DNA of 62,728 nucleotides from Clostridia bacterium (GTDB lineage Bacteria > Bacillota > Clostridia > Oscillospirales > CAG-272). Position 1 is the stretch's first letter. Each line of letters opens with the position of its first letter. The DNA is taken from NCBI GenBank assembly GCA_017461745.1, contig JAFTXE010000125.1, forward strand, positions 1-62,728, in the 5' to 3' direction. This document shows, piece by piece, positions 51,032 to 58,943 of this stretch. The notes under the pieces are model-generated. The model worked only from the letters and a program-made list of their open reading frames with translations, was not told where the DNA came from and did no database searches. A program made the position numbers and the translations under genes.

Positions 51032-51316
51032 TTATGCTTCCTCCGACTCGGTCAGCTTCTTTGCAAGATAGCGGAAGACTGCTTTCTGCTCGGAATCACC
51101 AAGGCTGTTTATAACGTCAAAGAGCGATGCTTCCTTGGATACCTTGGTCGTGTTACCGCAACCGTCGCATATCTTCTCTCTGTGGAGAACGATGGTATCC
51201 TTGTCCTTTTCCTCAATGGAGAATAGTGTGTTCTCGTCAATATTCATTCTTACGCGCATTCCGAATGGGATGGTAATGCGCCCCTTGCGGTCGGGAAACT
51301 TATATCTCGAATTCAT
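51032..51316 (-). CDS. AbrB/SpoVT-type DNA-binding protein
   Basis: 94 aa from the ATG at 51316 (AGAAAGGAAAACAGT upstream); upstream open frame is not coding. MNSRYKFPDRKGRITIPFGMR is the swapped-hairpin AbrB start. CDGCGNTTKV gives a possible Cys pair, and a helical C-terminus follows. It is a probable transcription regulator of the accessory block. No Met-tail. Confidence 0.78.
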   Translation of the reverse strand: MNSRYKFPDRKGRITIPFGMRVRMNIDENTLFSIEEKDKDTIVLHREKICDGCGNTTKVSKEASLFDVINSLGDSEQKAVFRYLAKKLTESEEA

Positions 51317-51335
51317 ACTGTTTTCCTTTCTTCCT

Positions 51336-51644
51336 TTATTCGTTGTAGCTTGGGTTACGCTGACAGATACCGCATTTGGAGGTATATCCGTCGTTAAAGC
51401 CTTCACGGAAGCCTTCCTTGTAGCCATCGATATGACCGTCATTGTAGCCCGCGATGTATTCGTCTCTGTTGCTCTCGGACTGCTCGTTAAGGTCAACCGA
51501 TTCGACCTCGCTTTCGTCAACTACTCTTATGAGTATCTGACCGTCATCGTACCATGCGTCAAAAATGGAATCCTCGTTGATCCCAAGCGCATCCTGCTGT
51601 TCTCTCGATAGGGGACAGCCTATGATTTTTGAATTTCTTTCCAT
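51336..51644 (-). CDS. AbrB-like protein with Gly-Tyr repeat
   Basis: 102 aa. The start (SKIIGCPLSREQQDALGINEDSIFDAWYDDGQILIRVVD) resembles MazE/AbrB hairpins. The C-terminal part has a short repeat, GYNDGHIDGYKEGFREGFNDGY, as in Essential-protein-like Gly-rich helices, and a CGIC motif. It overlaps the Dam gene by 25 bp. It may act with the other AbrB-type protein. Confidence 0.6.
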   Translation of the reverse strand: MERNSKIIGCPLSREQQDALGINEDSIFDAWYDDGQILIRVVDESEVESVDLNEQSESNRDEYIAGYNDGHIDGYKEGFREGFNDGYTSKCGICQRNPSYNE

Positions 51645-52495
51645 ATAATTTTTCTCTCCTTTAATATTCTTTCTGCTTCGTAGAAGTCATCAAACAGCGT
51701 CAGCTGTCTGGCAAGGACACCTTCTTCATAGGTATCATAATTGGATATAAGCAATTCGGGATATTGTTTTCCCGCATCGTAACGTTGGGCTATGTTTGAA
51801 AGCCTTGTGGTGCTTTCTATCATGATTCCGGGTCTTGAATAAAGCTCCCGTATTTCGGGGCAGTCATTATATGACAGTAAAAATTTTCCCTTGATTCCCA
51901 TAAGCGCGTTCCTCAATCTTATATGATCTTCTTTTGTAAAGCCTACGTCCTCGTAATAATCCTCGGTTTCATAATAGGGAGGATCGAAATAGAACATAGT
52001 ATTCGGACGGTCATATTGGTCTATAATCTTTTCAAAATCCTTGTTTTCGACTATAACGCCCTGAAGCCTTGCGGAGGCTTCGTGGATAATTGGAAAGTTG
52101 CGCCACATATTATGGGGTTGCGCTCCGAAGGAGTCAAGACCTGAAGCGTAGCTCTGCCGTATGACCTGATAGAAGTTTGCCGCCCGTCTTATGTCGGGAA
52201 GCTCTGCTTTGGTTCTCATGATGTGCCGTATATACTCAAAGTCCTCACGGGAATTGAGCGTATAGGTAAGCTCTCGGCACAGCTCGTCGGGACGGTCGCG
52301 CACACAGCGATAAAGATTTGCGAGATTTGAATTGAAATCGTTATATACCTCGAATTTGCCAACGGGCTTGTGGAAGAGTACCCATCCACCGCCGCCGAAC
52401 ACCTCAACGTACCTATCGCATTTTCTGTTGAGTCTTACGGTGATAGCCTCTCGCAAGGCTTTCTTACCGCCTACCCAACTCATAAAGCTGTTCAT
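51620..52495 (-). CDS. DNA adenine methyltransferase (Dam type)
   Basis: 291 aa. FMSWVGGKKALRE (SAM site), YVEVFGGGGWVLFHK, YNDFNSNLANLY and the catalytic DPPYY (about 170) are the features of N6-adenine methyltransferases of the D12 class. No restriction endonuclease gene is adjacent. It probably methylates the element to protect it from host restriction or to control gene expression. It lacks the Met-tail, in contrast with the ArdA-like proteins. A terminator precedes it, so its expression is partly separate. Confidence 0.92.
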   Translation of the reverse strand: MNSFMSWVGGKKALREAITVRLNRKCDRYVEVFGGGGWVLFHKPVGKFEVYNDFNSNLANLYRCVRDRPDELCRELTYTLNSREDFEYIRHIMRTKAELPDIRRAANFYQVIRQSYASGLDSFGAQPHNMWRNFPIIHEASARLQGVIVENKDFEKIIDQYDRPNTMFYFDPPYYETEDYYEDVGFTKEDHIRLRNALMGIKGKFLLSYNDCPEIRELYSRPGIMIESTTRLSNIAQRYDAGKQYPELLISNYDTYEEGVLARQLTLFDDFYEAERILKERKIIWKEIQKS

Positions 52496-52526
52496 CTTTT
52501 CCTTTCCCGAAGCGTCTGCGCAAAAG

Positions 52527-52570
52527 AAAAAGGTCGTTCTGCTTTTATCTCTTACGCAAAACGACCTCGT
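52527..52570 (-). terminator. Terminator between accessory block and Dam gene
   Basis: Minus strand AGGTCGTT-loop-AACGACCT (52531-52566) then TTTTTC. Confidence 0.7.
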
Positions 52571-52588
52571 AATTTTTATTTGATTTTT

Positions 52589-52924
52589 TTAGCACATGCT
52601 CATACCCTCATCTTCACTTGGGTATATAGTGGCGCTTTCAGTGGCATCACGACCAAGCTCCGCTAACAGCTCATTAAAGTCATCTACAGACTCACAATCA
52701 CGGATACCGAAATCGGCGCATAGCTGCTCGTATTCCGATACATCCTCGCCGTCCTCTACCAATGATCTGTTAAGTTCAAGCCAAGCCTTACCGTCTGCCC
52801 AACAAACAGAGGTCGGGAAGCCCTCGGTCTGATCGCATTGAAAGTCGGGAGAGCGATGGACATTAAAGAATCCCGCCTCACGCTCTATGTCGCTTGTTTC
52901 CTTTTTAAAGACTTCATAATTCAT
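52589..52924 (-). CDS. Small accessory protein with Met-tail
   Basis: 111 aa, soluble and acidic: GFFNVHRSPDFQCDQTEGFPTSVCWADGKAWLELNRSLVEDGEDVSEYEQLCADFGIRDC. I recognise no named domain. It ends PSEDEGMSMC, the shared tail plus one Cys. It overlaps the ArdA-like gene by 4 bp, and the tail codons of that gene contain the GGAGAT site used here. Confidence 0.55.
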   Translation of the reverse strand: MNYEVFKKETSDIEREAGFFNVHRSPDFQCDQTEGFPTSVCWADGKAWLELNRSLVEDGEDVSEYEQLCADFGIRDCESVDDFNELLAELGRDATESATIYPSEDEGMSMC

Positions 52925-54309
52925 AGGCTCATCTCCATACCGTCAGATAAATCCGACATATCCGATTCTGCAAACTCCTTTACCGTCATAGACTCTCCGA
53001 GAAAGTTAGGGCTTGTATCCTCAGTGAAGTGTATCTCTCCGTCATCTCCCAGGTCAATAGGCTCTTTGGTTATGACGGTACCTGCATGTTCTGCGTAAAC
53101 AAATGGCTTTAACGCGCAGATATAACCGTCCTCGTCGTATTGAAGATCGTATTTATAATGACCTTCGGGTACTTCTTCGGTTTTTATTCGCTGTATCAGA
53201 AACAATCCCTTTTTATCGCATACCTCAATGACATCGTATTCAAACGTATCGTGCATGAGATCAGCGGGAGTGAATTCTATGTTGAAAATTGAGCCGCCCT
53301 CGGTAGATATAAGTCCGTATTCCGTAGCTCTTGCGCAGGTTCTGTCCATAAGGGCATTACCAAGAGCACACAGATTGGCTGTTTCAAGCAGTTTTCTGTC
53401 AAAATTCTCAGGTAAGTATTTCAAAAGATATTCCTTTGCAAATGCCTCTGGCGTGGGAGCATGATAGCAAAATTCATACTTATCCATGTTGTACATAAGC
53501 AACATACATGCTCTCACATTATCGGGATGCTCTGCTTCAAGCGCCGCCTTAAAAGCTATTTGCTCTCCCGCATTCATCTCCGTCCATTTGGCTTCAATTC
53601 TTTCCAAAAATACCGCATGCTTTGGATTCGTTATCTTTATTGAATCCAAATACGGAATAGGGGATATGACCGTATTGTCCTTGGATATTTCAAAGGTGGC
53701 ATGGTCCGGCATCAGCTCGTCGGGAAGTGTTACGCCATCATAAATGAGTTTACTTGGGAAATCTCCTAAAGCAAAATATGAGTCTCTATAGAAAAATCCG
53801 TTGTCATTCACTCGCTGTATAGCTCCTATGATTTTTTTATCAAGCAATTCAAGAGCTTCATCGGGGAGCTTTAGCACTGTGTCATTCATACCCGTCTCAA
53901 TTACAAGCGCTCCGAGCTGTTCGTCATTGCCTATGTTTTGAGCTATACTTATGCTATCCAGCTCATAAGTCATATTTATGAGATTCTTTACCGAAACATA
54001 TTCGGGTTCGTCAGCCATTTTTCTTGCAACTACCGCGCGGAACACACGAAGTTCTTCGCTATTCAATACAGACAGGCGCTTGGCTAAAGCATTGTATTCT
54101 GTAAGCGTTCCTTCCGTATTTATATCTGCGAGCATTGGGACAGTAGTGCAAGATATGATATCTGCCGACGGTTCTTCGCCAAACACGCATCGGAGCTTGT
54201 GCTTTGCGTCGGTTATTTCCGCATCCGTTGCGGGGAGTAACAGGTCTGCATAATAGCCTTCGCCTTTGACCGAGTGATACAATTCCAAAGATAAGGTTTT
54301 GGGTGACAT
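52921..54309 (-). CDS. ArdA-like antirestriction protein with Met-tail (second copy)
   Basis: 462 aa, highly acidic. Segment LTEYNALAKRLSVLNSEELRVFRAVVARKMADEPEYVSVKNLINMTYELDSI matches the NYLAKRMDSFSGQEYYQFLAA...PRDLVNLTFNLQ segment of the 58940-60088 protein. Both belong to the large ArdA-like group of clostridial elements, whose acidic surface mimics DNA and blocks type I restriction enzymes. The remaining domains are unknown. It ends DMSDLSDGMEMSL, the shared tail. GAGGT-free start; GGAGAGAAAATG precedes the ATG. Confidence 0.65.
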   Translation of the reverse strand: MSPKTLSLELYHSVKGEGYYADLLLPATDAEITDAKHKLRCVFGEEPSADIISCTTVPMLADINTEGTLTEYNALAKRLSVLNSEELRVFRAVVARKMADEPEYVSVKNLINMTYELDSISIAQNIGNDEQLGALVIETGMNDTVLKLPDEALELLDKKIIGAIQRVNDNGFFYRDSYFALGDFPSKLIYDGVTLPDELMPDHATFEISKDNTVISPIPYLDSIKITNPKHAVFLERIEAKWTEMNAGEQIAFKAALEAEHPDNVRACMLLMYNMDKYEFCYHAPTPEAFAKEYLLKYLPENFDRKLLETANLCALGNALMDRTCARATEYGLISTEGGSIFNIEFTPADLMHDTFEYDVIEVCDKKGLFLIQRIKTEEVPEGHYKYDLQYDEDGYICALKPFVYAEHAGTVITKEPIDLGDDGEIHFTEDTSPNFLGESMTVKEFAESDMSDLSDGMEMSL

Positions 54310-54319
54310 TTTCTCTCCT

Positions 54320-55336
54320 TTACATATCCATAGTTAAGCCTTGCGGTTCTTCTATGTTATTTTCACTTTCGCTTTGCACAGGTGGTTCATATTCATAAAG
54401 GATACGTCTGCCGTACGTTACTTCACGGATGTCCTCTACGGTGTAGTCAGCGCCATTACCGAACAGCTTCTCAAACTCACGTCTGTCGGGAGCCGCCATA
54501 TAATAAGCGCTATAATAGGTGCGAAGACCTTTCAAATGCTCGGCTGATGTTTTAAATCTGAATTCTTCGCCGCATTTATTGATGGTTACCGTAACGGTTT
54601 TTGCTTTCGATACGTTTATTGCATCGGTAAGCTGCTTCATTTTATGATAGGGATGCTCTGTGTTCTCCATAAGCTCCTTGAAGGTTTGGCGAAGAACCTC
54701 ATTTTTCTTCAGCTCGTAAATTATCCTCTGTTTTCGGTCGCCGATGTAACAGACTACCTCTTTTTGAAGGTAGGCAGCTCTGTCACGAACATATTCAAGC
54801 AATGATTCCTCATTCCATTGTTCAGACTCATATTCGCACTCGTATATGATATCCTCATCGGTCTGACCTTTAAAATAGGCCATAGCCGAAAGCTCCATAG
54901 CGTTTCGCTCTCTGATACGGCTGAGTTGGTTTCTGTAATAAAGATCTGTCAGTTCCTCACTCATAAGCTTATCTGATATAGGGCGTATCACGTTTTCTAC
55001 CGACTCCTGAAACTGCGAAACATATTGGTCGTGCAATACACCTGTGCTTCTTGCGTTATCGTACTCCCAATCCTCAACAAGATCGGATATCCGTCTGTCC
55101 TCACAGTACATAAGTCCTTCGGGAATGTAGTACATACCGCAGAAATCAAAGACATCACCGCGTATAACGCTGTTTCCGTGGTATGCGCTCTGCGCGAACA
55201 CATAAACAAAATCTTTGTCTTTTGGAAACCTCACAAAGGCGTGGTTATATCCGTTCCTTTGGCACGAAAGCGGAGCCGTACCGCCGTTCTTCAGCCATTC
55301 GTGGAAATCCTTATTGCTTATCTTTTTGCTATCCAT
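54320..55336 (-). CDS. Unknown accessory protein with Met-tail
   Basis: 338 aa, soluble. The first ~130 residues (HEWLKNGGTAPLSCQRNGYNHAFVRFPKDKDFVYVFAQSAYHGNSVIRGDVFDFCGMYYIPEGLMY) and a later helical part (CYIGDRKQRIIYELKKNEVLRQTFKELMEN) are not recognised. It ends NNIEEPQGLTMDM, a very clear tail. It sits between Dcm and ArdA-like genes, suggesting an anti-restriction or establishment role. Confidence 0.55.
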   Translation of the reverse strand: MDSKKISNKDFHEWLKNGGTAPLSCQRNGYNHAFVRFPKDKDFVYVFAQSAYHGNSVIRGDVFDFCGMYYIPEGLMYCEDRRISDLVEDWEYDNARSTGVLHDQYVSQFQESVENVIRPISDKLMSEELTDLYYRNQLSRIRERNAMELSAMAYFKGQTDEDIIYECEYESEQWNEESLLEYVRDRAAYLQKEVVCYIGDRKQRIIYELKKNEVLRQTFKELMENTEHPYHKMKQLTDAINVSKAKTVTVTINKCGEEFRFKTSAEHLKGLRTYYSAYYMAAPDRREFEKLFGNGADYTVEDIREVTYGRRILYEYEPPVQSESENNIEEPQGLTMDM

Positions 55337-55347
55337 TTTTCTTTACC

Positions 55348-56463
55348 TCACGCTACTATTCTGAATTGTCGGTTAAGCTCGGCAATACGTTTTCCTATCG
55401 CCGTTACTACGGTAGTCGTTACCGAGTTGCCCGCCATTTTGTATTGCTGTGATTCGGGGATGCCCGCAAACTCTATGGTATAGAACTGCTCGTCGCTATA
55501 TCCTTGCAGACGGAAGCACTCTTGGGGCATAAGACGGCGTACATAGCCGTTGTACATAACTCCGTGCTTATCCTGCGCCGTAAGCGTAAACATAGGCTCA
55601 TCGGGTTCTTTCATCCGTCTGCCTTGCTGTCTTACGCTTAATCTGTCGGGATTTATAACAGCTCTTGCTCCCGTGATAATAACACCCGAATGCTCACCTC
55701 TGTGATGGCTGATACCCGAATCCTGTCTTGCGGTTATACAGCGGGCTTCATGAGTAACCAAAGGGTTCTCGTTCATGTCAATGAAATAGAGACCTGTCTT
55801 TGCGCCCCATCCGCCGCCCTGACTTGTCAGACAGGTGCTTGCGCCTTTTACGGAGTAGACTCTTTGTCCTTGTCCGCCCGGGATAAGTTGGATGAGAGGC
55901 GTTCCATCGCTCGTCTTGAGAGGAAATATTTCGCCGGACAGTCGCTTATCAAGATATCCGATAATGTATACCCGCTTTCGCTGTTGGGGGACACCGAAAT
56001 TTGCGCTGTTACACATACACCATTCAAGACTATACCCCAGCTCATGTATTTCCTTGAGGATCGTTTCAAAAGTTTCCCCTTGCTCGTGATTGAGTAAGCC
56101 CCCGACGTTTTCAAGGAGAAGATACTGAGGGTATCGGGCTTCAGCCACTCGCGCGATTTCATGAAAGAGCGTACCGCGCGTGTCAGCGAATCCGAGTCGG
56201 AGTCCACTAACAGAAAATGGCTGACAAGGAAAGCCGGCGCAGAGGAGGTCGAAGTCGGGTAGCTCCTTCGTGTCGATCTTCGTTGCATCATTACAAAAAT
56301 ATTCACCTTCCGTTTCGTATAAGGCTCTGTAGGCTCGTTGGGCGTATTTGTCTATCTCGCACCAGCCCACAGGCATAAAAATATCGCCGGCATTGGCAAG
56401 TCCTGTCCTGAACCCGCCCGCACCGGCGAACATATCAAAGTATTTGATTTTTCTTATTGGCAT
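55348..56463 (-). CDS. DNA cytosine-5 methyltransferase (Dcm type)
   Basis: 371 aa. Motif I FDMFAGAGGF (about 9-18), motif IV AGFPCQPFSVSG with the catalytic Cys, motif VI LLENVGG, motif VIII QQRKRVYIIGY, target-recognition region, and motif X-like QYKMAGNSVTTTV. A complete C5-methyltransferase without a neighbouring endonuclease, so probably a protective orphan enzyme. No Met-tail (ends QFRIVA). Confidence 0.95.
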   Translation of the reverse strand: MPIRKIKYFDMFAGAGGFRTGLANAGDIFMPVGWCEIDKYAQRAYRALYETEGEYFCNDATKIDTKELPDFDLLCAGFPCQPFSVSGLRLGFADTRGTLFHEIARVAEARYPQYLLLENVGGLLNHEQGETFETILKEIHELGYSLEWCMCNSANFGVPQQRKRVYIIGYLDKRLSGEIFPLKTSDGTPLIQLIPGGQGQRVYSVKGASTCLTSQGGGWGAKTGLYFIDMNENPLVTHEARCITARQDSGISHHRGEHSGVIITGARAVINPDRLSVRQQGRRMKEPDEPMFTLTAQDKHGVMYNGYVRRLMPQECFRLQGYSDEQFYTIEFAGIPESQQYKMAGNSVTTTVVTAIGKRIAELNRQFRIVA

Positions 56464-56491
56464 TTGTTCTCCTATCCGTATTTATTTTTCA

Positions 56492-57664
56492 TCATAGCTC
56501 CATCTCTCCCATTGTTTGCGTTGATTGTACCGAAGTCAGCATTTCTTTTATTTTATCGGGGCAATCGTCCATATCCGTATGGATATCTCCGTCGTACCGT
56601 ACCGTGTACCAATACTTATACGGGAACGCTTCCTTCATATACTGCTGTGCCTTGTGGTTGTTATTTTCACTGCTGTCGTATATGCCGTAGGGAGTGAAAA
56701 ATTGAGCATCCCACAGCTCTCCCGATGATGATACGTCAATGGTGAGCAACGCAAGATATATTTTGTCATTCGCACCGAGAACGACGGCGGGGACGGTGAC
56801 AAAGTCCATGTCCTCATATACGCTGTCGCTTTCATATGCGGATACGAACTCATTATGGAGAGACCTCAGAACCTCGGTCATATACTGCATATCCTGCGTT
56901 TCATAGGCTTTTCCAAGAGCTGACAAGCTCAATGACGGGACGACGTTGCGGTTTATTCCGTTGATAAACTCCGCTTGCATAACGTCATATTTTTCGTCGT
57001 ACAGTTCCTCGGCGGTCAAAATCTTGAAGTCATCCTTATCGGGATCAACGGGCAGTATCCGTCCGTCATCCCACTTGACGACCACGTACCCTATGCTATC
57101 CACCCTCAATACGCTTCCGCGTATCCCTTGGGGTAGGGCATAAGCCGTGGACTTTACGTCTTGCGCTTCGACTCGCATATTATAAAAATATTGCTGTTTC
57201 CGCTTTTCCGCATTTTCTTTCCAAGGTGTTTCGCTGCCCATGAGGACGTCTCCAACCGACAATATTTCGTAGCTTGTAAACCGAAGATCTCCGCGGTAGC
57301 CTATTTTGCTGTTTGAGAATTCCTCGGCTTGGGCTTTCATCTCGGCGCTTGACTTGGGCGATACCACCTGCATCCACCTTACCCATCTGTCCTGACGGGA
57401 GCGGGGGACAAGGCGGAGTACCACGTAATCGTCTGCTTCAAAGCGAGGATACTTTTTTGCCGTCTGATCCTTGTCGATATAATACTTTCCTTCTTGCAGA
57501 ACGGTATATTCCATATAGGTCTTCAGATTTTTCAGCGTGTCGCAGAACCAACACTCCGTATCCCCGAAGCGTTTTATTGCTTTCGCCTTTATAATAGCGT
57601 CGAGATTCTTCTTCGGTGTTAAATGATACACCGCCGACGGTGCTTTTGCATTTACGTATCCCAT
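56492..57664 (-). CDS. ADP-ribosyltransferase-like and DUF4314 protein with Met-tail
   Basis: 390 aa. The N-terminus (AVYHLTPKKNLDAIIKAKAIKRFGDTECWFCDTLKNLKTYMEYT) looks like the H-x-T / NL-x-x-I start of DarT/DUF4433 or RNA 2'-phosphotransferase-type ADP-ribosyltransferase folds. A DUF4314 segment follows at about 180-230 (GIRGSVLRVDSIGYVVVKWDDGRILPV), then an alpha/beta part. It ends STQTMGEMEL, the shared tail. If it is an active transferase with a secretion tag, it would be an effector acting in the recipient. It starts in a TAATG overlap with the upstream gene. Confidence 0.58.
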   Translation of the reverse strand: MGYVNAKAPSAVYHLTPKKNLDAIIKAKAIKRFGDTECWFCDTLKNLKTYMEYTVLQEGKYYIDKDQTAKKYPRFEADDYVVLRLVPRSRQDRWVRWMQVVSPKSSAEMKAQAEEFSNSKIGYRGDLRFTSYEILSVGDVLMGSETPWKENAEKRKQQYFYNMRVEAQDVKSTAYALPQGIRGSVLRVDSIGYVVVKWDDGRILPVDPDKDDFKILTAEELYDEKYDVMQAEFINGINRNVVPSLSLSALGKAYETQDMQYMTEVLRSLHNEFVSAYESDSVYEDMDFVTVPAVVLGANDKIYLALLTIDVSSSGELWDAQFFTPYGIYDSSENNNHKAQQYMKEAFPYKYWYTVRYDGDIHTDMDDCPDKIKEMLTSVQSTQTMGEMEL

Positions 57665-58083
57665 TACATACCTCCCATTGATTGACCGCCGATGTCCATA
57701 TACATATCTTCATCAGCGAACATTTCTATATAGCCTTCGACTGCCGACTGTATTTTTTCATAGTCACTGTCTGTGGGCTTATATCTGTACCAATCGATCT
57801 TATTGATACTGCATTGCCAGATGTGCGGGGCAACCTCGTTCTTGATGCCCAGGAGTTCTACAAAATTGAACCTCTGCTCATCTATAACACCGTCGCGGCG
57901 GTTTATAATTTTAACCATCAGCGCGTCGTAATTGTCGGCAACGCTTGTTGTCGTGAAATAGATTTTTGCCCGTATATCCTTTCCTATCTTGCTTATCAGC
58001 ATTTTGCCCGATGACACGGTATCGGCAGAGAGGACTTCCGAATCTCCGAATATTGTCATAAGCTCTTTTTCAAAGAATGTCAT
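57664..58083 (-). CDS. Small accessory protein with Met-tail
   Basis: 139 aa, soluble. LISKIGKDIRAKIYFTTTSVADNYDALMVKIINRRDGVID and QCSINKIDWYRYKPTDSDYEKIQSAVEGYIEMFADEDMYMDI; no named domain known to me, though such proteins are common in clostridial elements. It ends DIGGQSMGGM. The codons for MGGM contain GGAGGT, which is also the ribosome-binding site of the next gene. Confidence 0.6.
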   Translation of the reverse strand: MTFFEKELMTIFGDSEVLSADTVSSGKMLISKIGKDIRAKIYFTTTSVADNYDALMVKIINRRDGVIDEQRFNFVELLGIKNEVAPHIWQCSINKIDWYRYKPTDSDYEKIQSAVEGYIEMFADEDMYMDIGGQSMGGM

Positions 58084-58092
58084 ATTGTTACC

Positions 58093-58443
58093 TCACATTT
58101 GAATAAAATCCTGCCCGAAAAGTTCTTCGGGACAGTGTGTAAACTTAAAGTCACTTGAGGATATTTTCTTACAGCGTTCAAGGAACGTGGGATCATCGCT
58201 ATGTCGGATCGTAAAGTATGCTATCTCCGTAGGTGTGGCGACATTCAAAAAGCCTTCGCCGTAAAGATAGGAGTCTGTATGAACGCATACCTCGGTTTCC
58301 TCGCAGATATCCTCGATAAATTGATTGTACATTACGTAGTTTTCAAGGTCAGTGGATTCCTTGGGGATTCCGCAAGCAAAAAAGCGGACGGTACAGTCGT
58401 TGACCTTTACGGTCACGTGCGAAAAAAGAAGGGACATACTCAC
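58093..58443 (-). CDS. Small accessory protein
   Basis: 116 aa, soluble: LFSHVTVKVNDCTVRFFACGIPKESTDLENYVMYNQFIEDICEETEVCVHTDSYLYGEGFLNVATPTEIAYFTIRHSD. Unrecognised. It ends EELFGQDFIQM, a weak form of the tail (acidic, then hydrophobic-x-Met). It overlaps the preceding gene by 4 bp. Confidence 0.5.
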   Translation of the reverse strand: MSMSLLFSHVTVKVNDCTVRFFACGIPKESTDLENYVMYNQFIEDICEETEVCVHTDSYLYGEGFLNVATPTEIAYFTIRHSDDPTFLERCKKISSSDFKFTHCPEELFGQDFIQM

Positions 58444-58943
58444 ATACCTCCCATTCCCATATCCGGACCGAGCCTGTCGCTGAATTCATCTTCATTGTCT
58501 ATGAAGTAATCATCACCGCTGTGCCAGAAGCTGACGTACATTTCTCCGTCGGATATTTCTATTGCGCGTTGCTCAAAGCCCTCGCCAAGACCGTCTGAAT
58601 TTTGTCCGCTTACCCAGTCCTTGAATGTTTCTTCTTCCTCATCGGTAAAGTAGTCCGTAAGCGTCGCTGTGATGCATCCGTACAGCGTACCGTCAACGGA
58701 CTCGACATCCCATTTGACCTCTTTCAGCTTATGGATATTCTTGTGGTCGGCATTAAAATATTCAGCCATATCCAAGTCGTCGCAATATTCGGTCAGGCGT
58801 TCACGAATCTCATATTCATAGCTGTCGGCAAATCTTCCGTCAAGCTCGTATGAGTCCGACTCATCAATATCTCCGTATTCGTTTTCTTCATAAACGAGAA
58901 CCTTTAATGGGCAGTAGTATTTCATTTCAACTGTGTTGCTCAT
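58440..58943 (-). CDS. Conserved mobile-element protein (SDGxGEGFEQR) with Met-tail
   Basis: 167 aa, acidic. YYCPLKVLVYEENEYGDI, DLDMAEYFN, GTLYGCITATLTDYFTDEEEETFKDWVSGQNSDGLGEGFEQRAIEISDGEMYVSFWHSGDDYFIDNEDEF is a pattern widespread in plasmids and conjugative elements of gut Firmicutes; its role is unknown. It ends GPDMGMGGM. Met-Gly-Gly-Met codons again supply GGAGGT for the next start. Confidence 0.65.
   Translation of the reverse strand: MSNTVEMKYYCPLKVLVYEENEYGDIDESDSYELDGRFADSYEYEIRERLTEYCDDLDMAEYFNADHKNIHKLKEVKWDVESVDGTLYGCITATLTDYFTDEEEETFKDWVSGQNSDGLGEGFEQRAIEISDGEMYVSFWHSGDDYFIDNEDEFSDRLGPDMGMGGM

Noticed and set aside
57180-57594. Overlapping small frames inside the 56492-57664 gene
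   Set aside because: No ribosome sites and no family features; the long frame with the tail is clearly the coding one.
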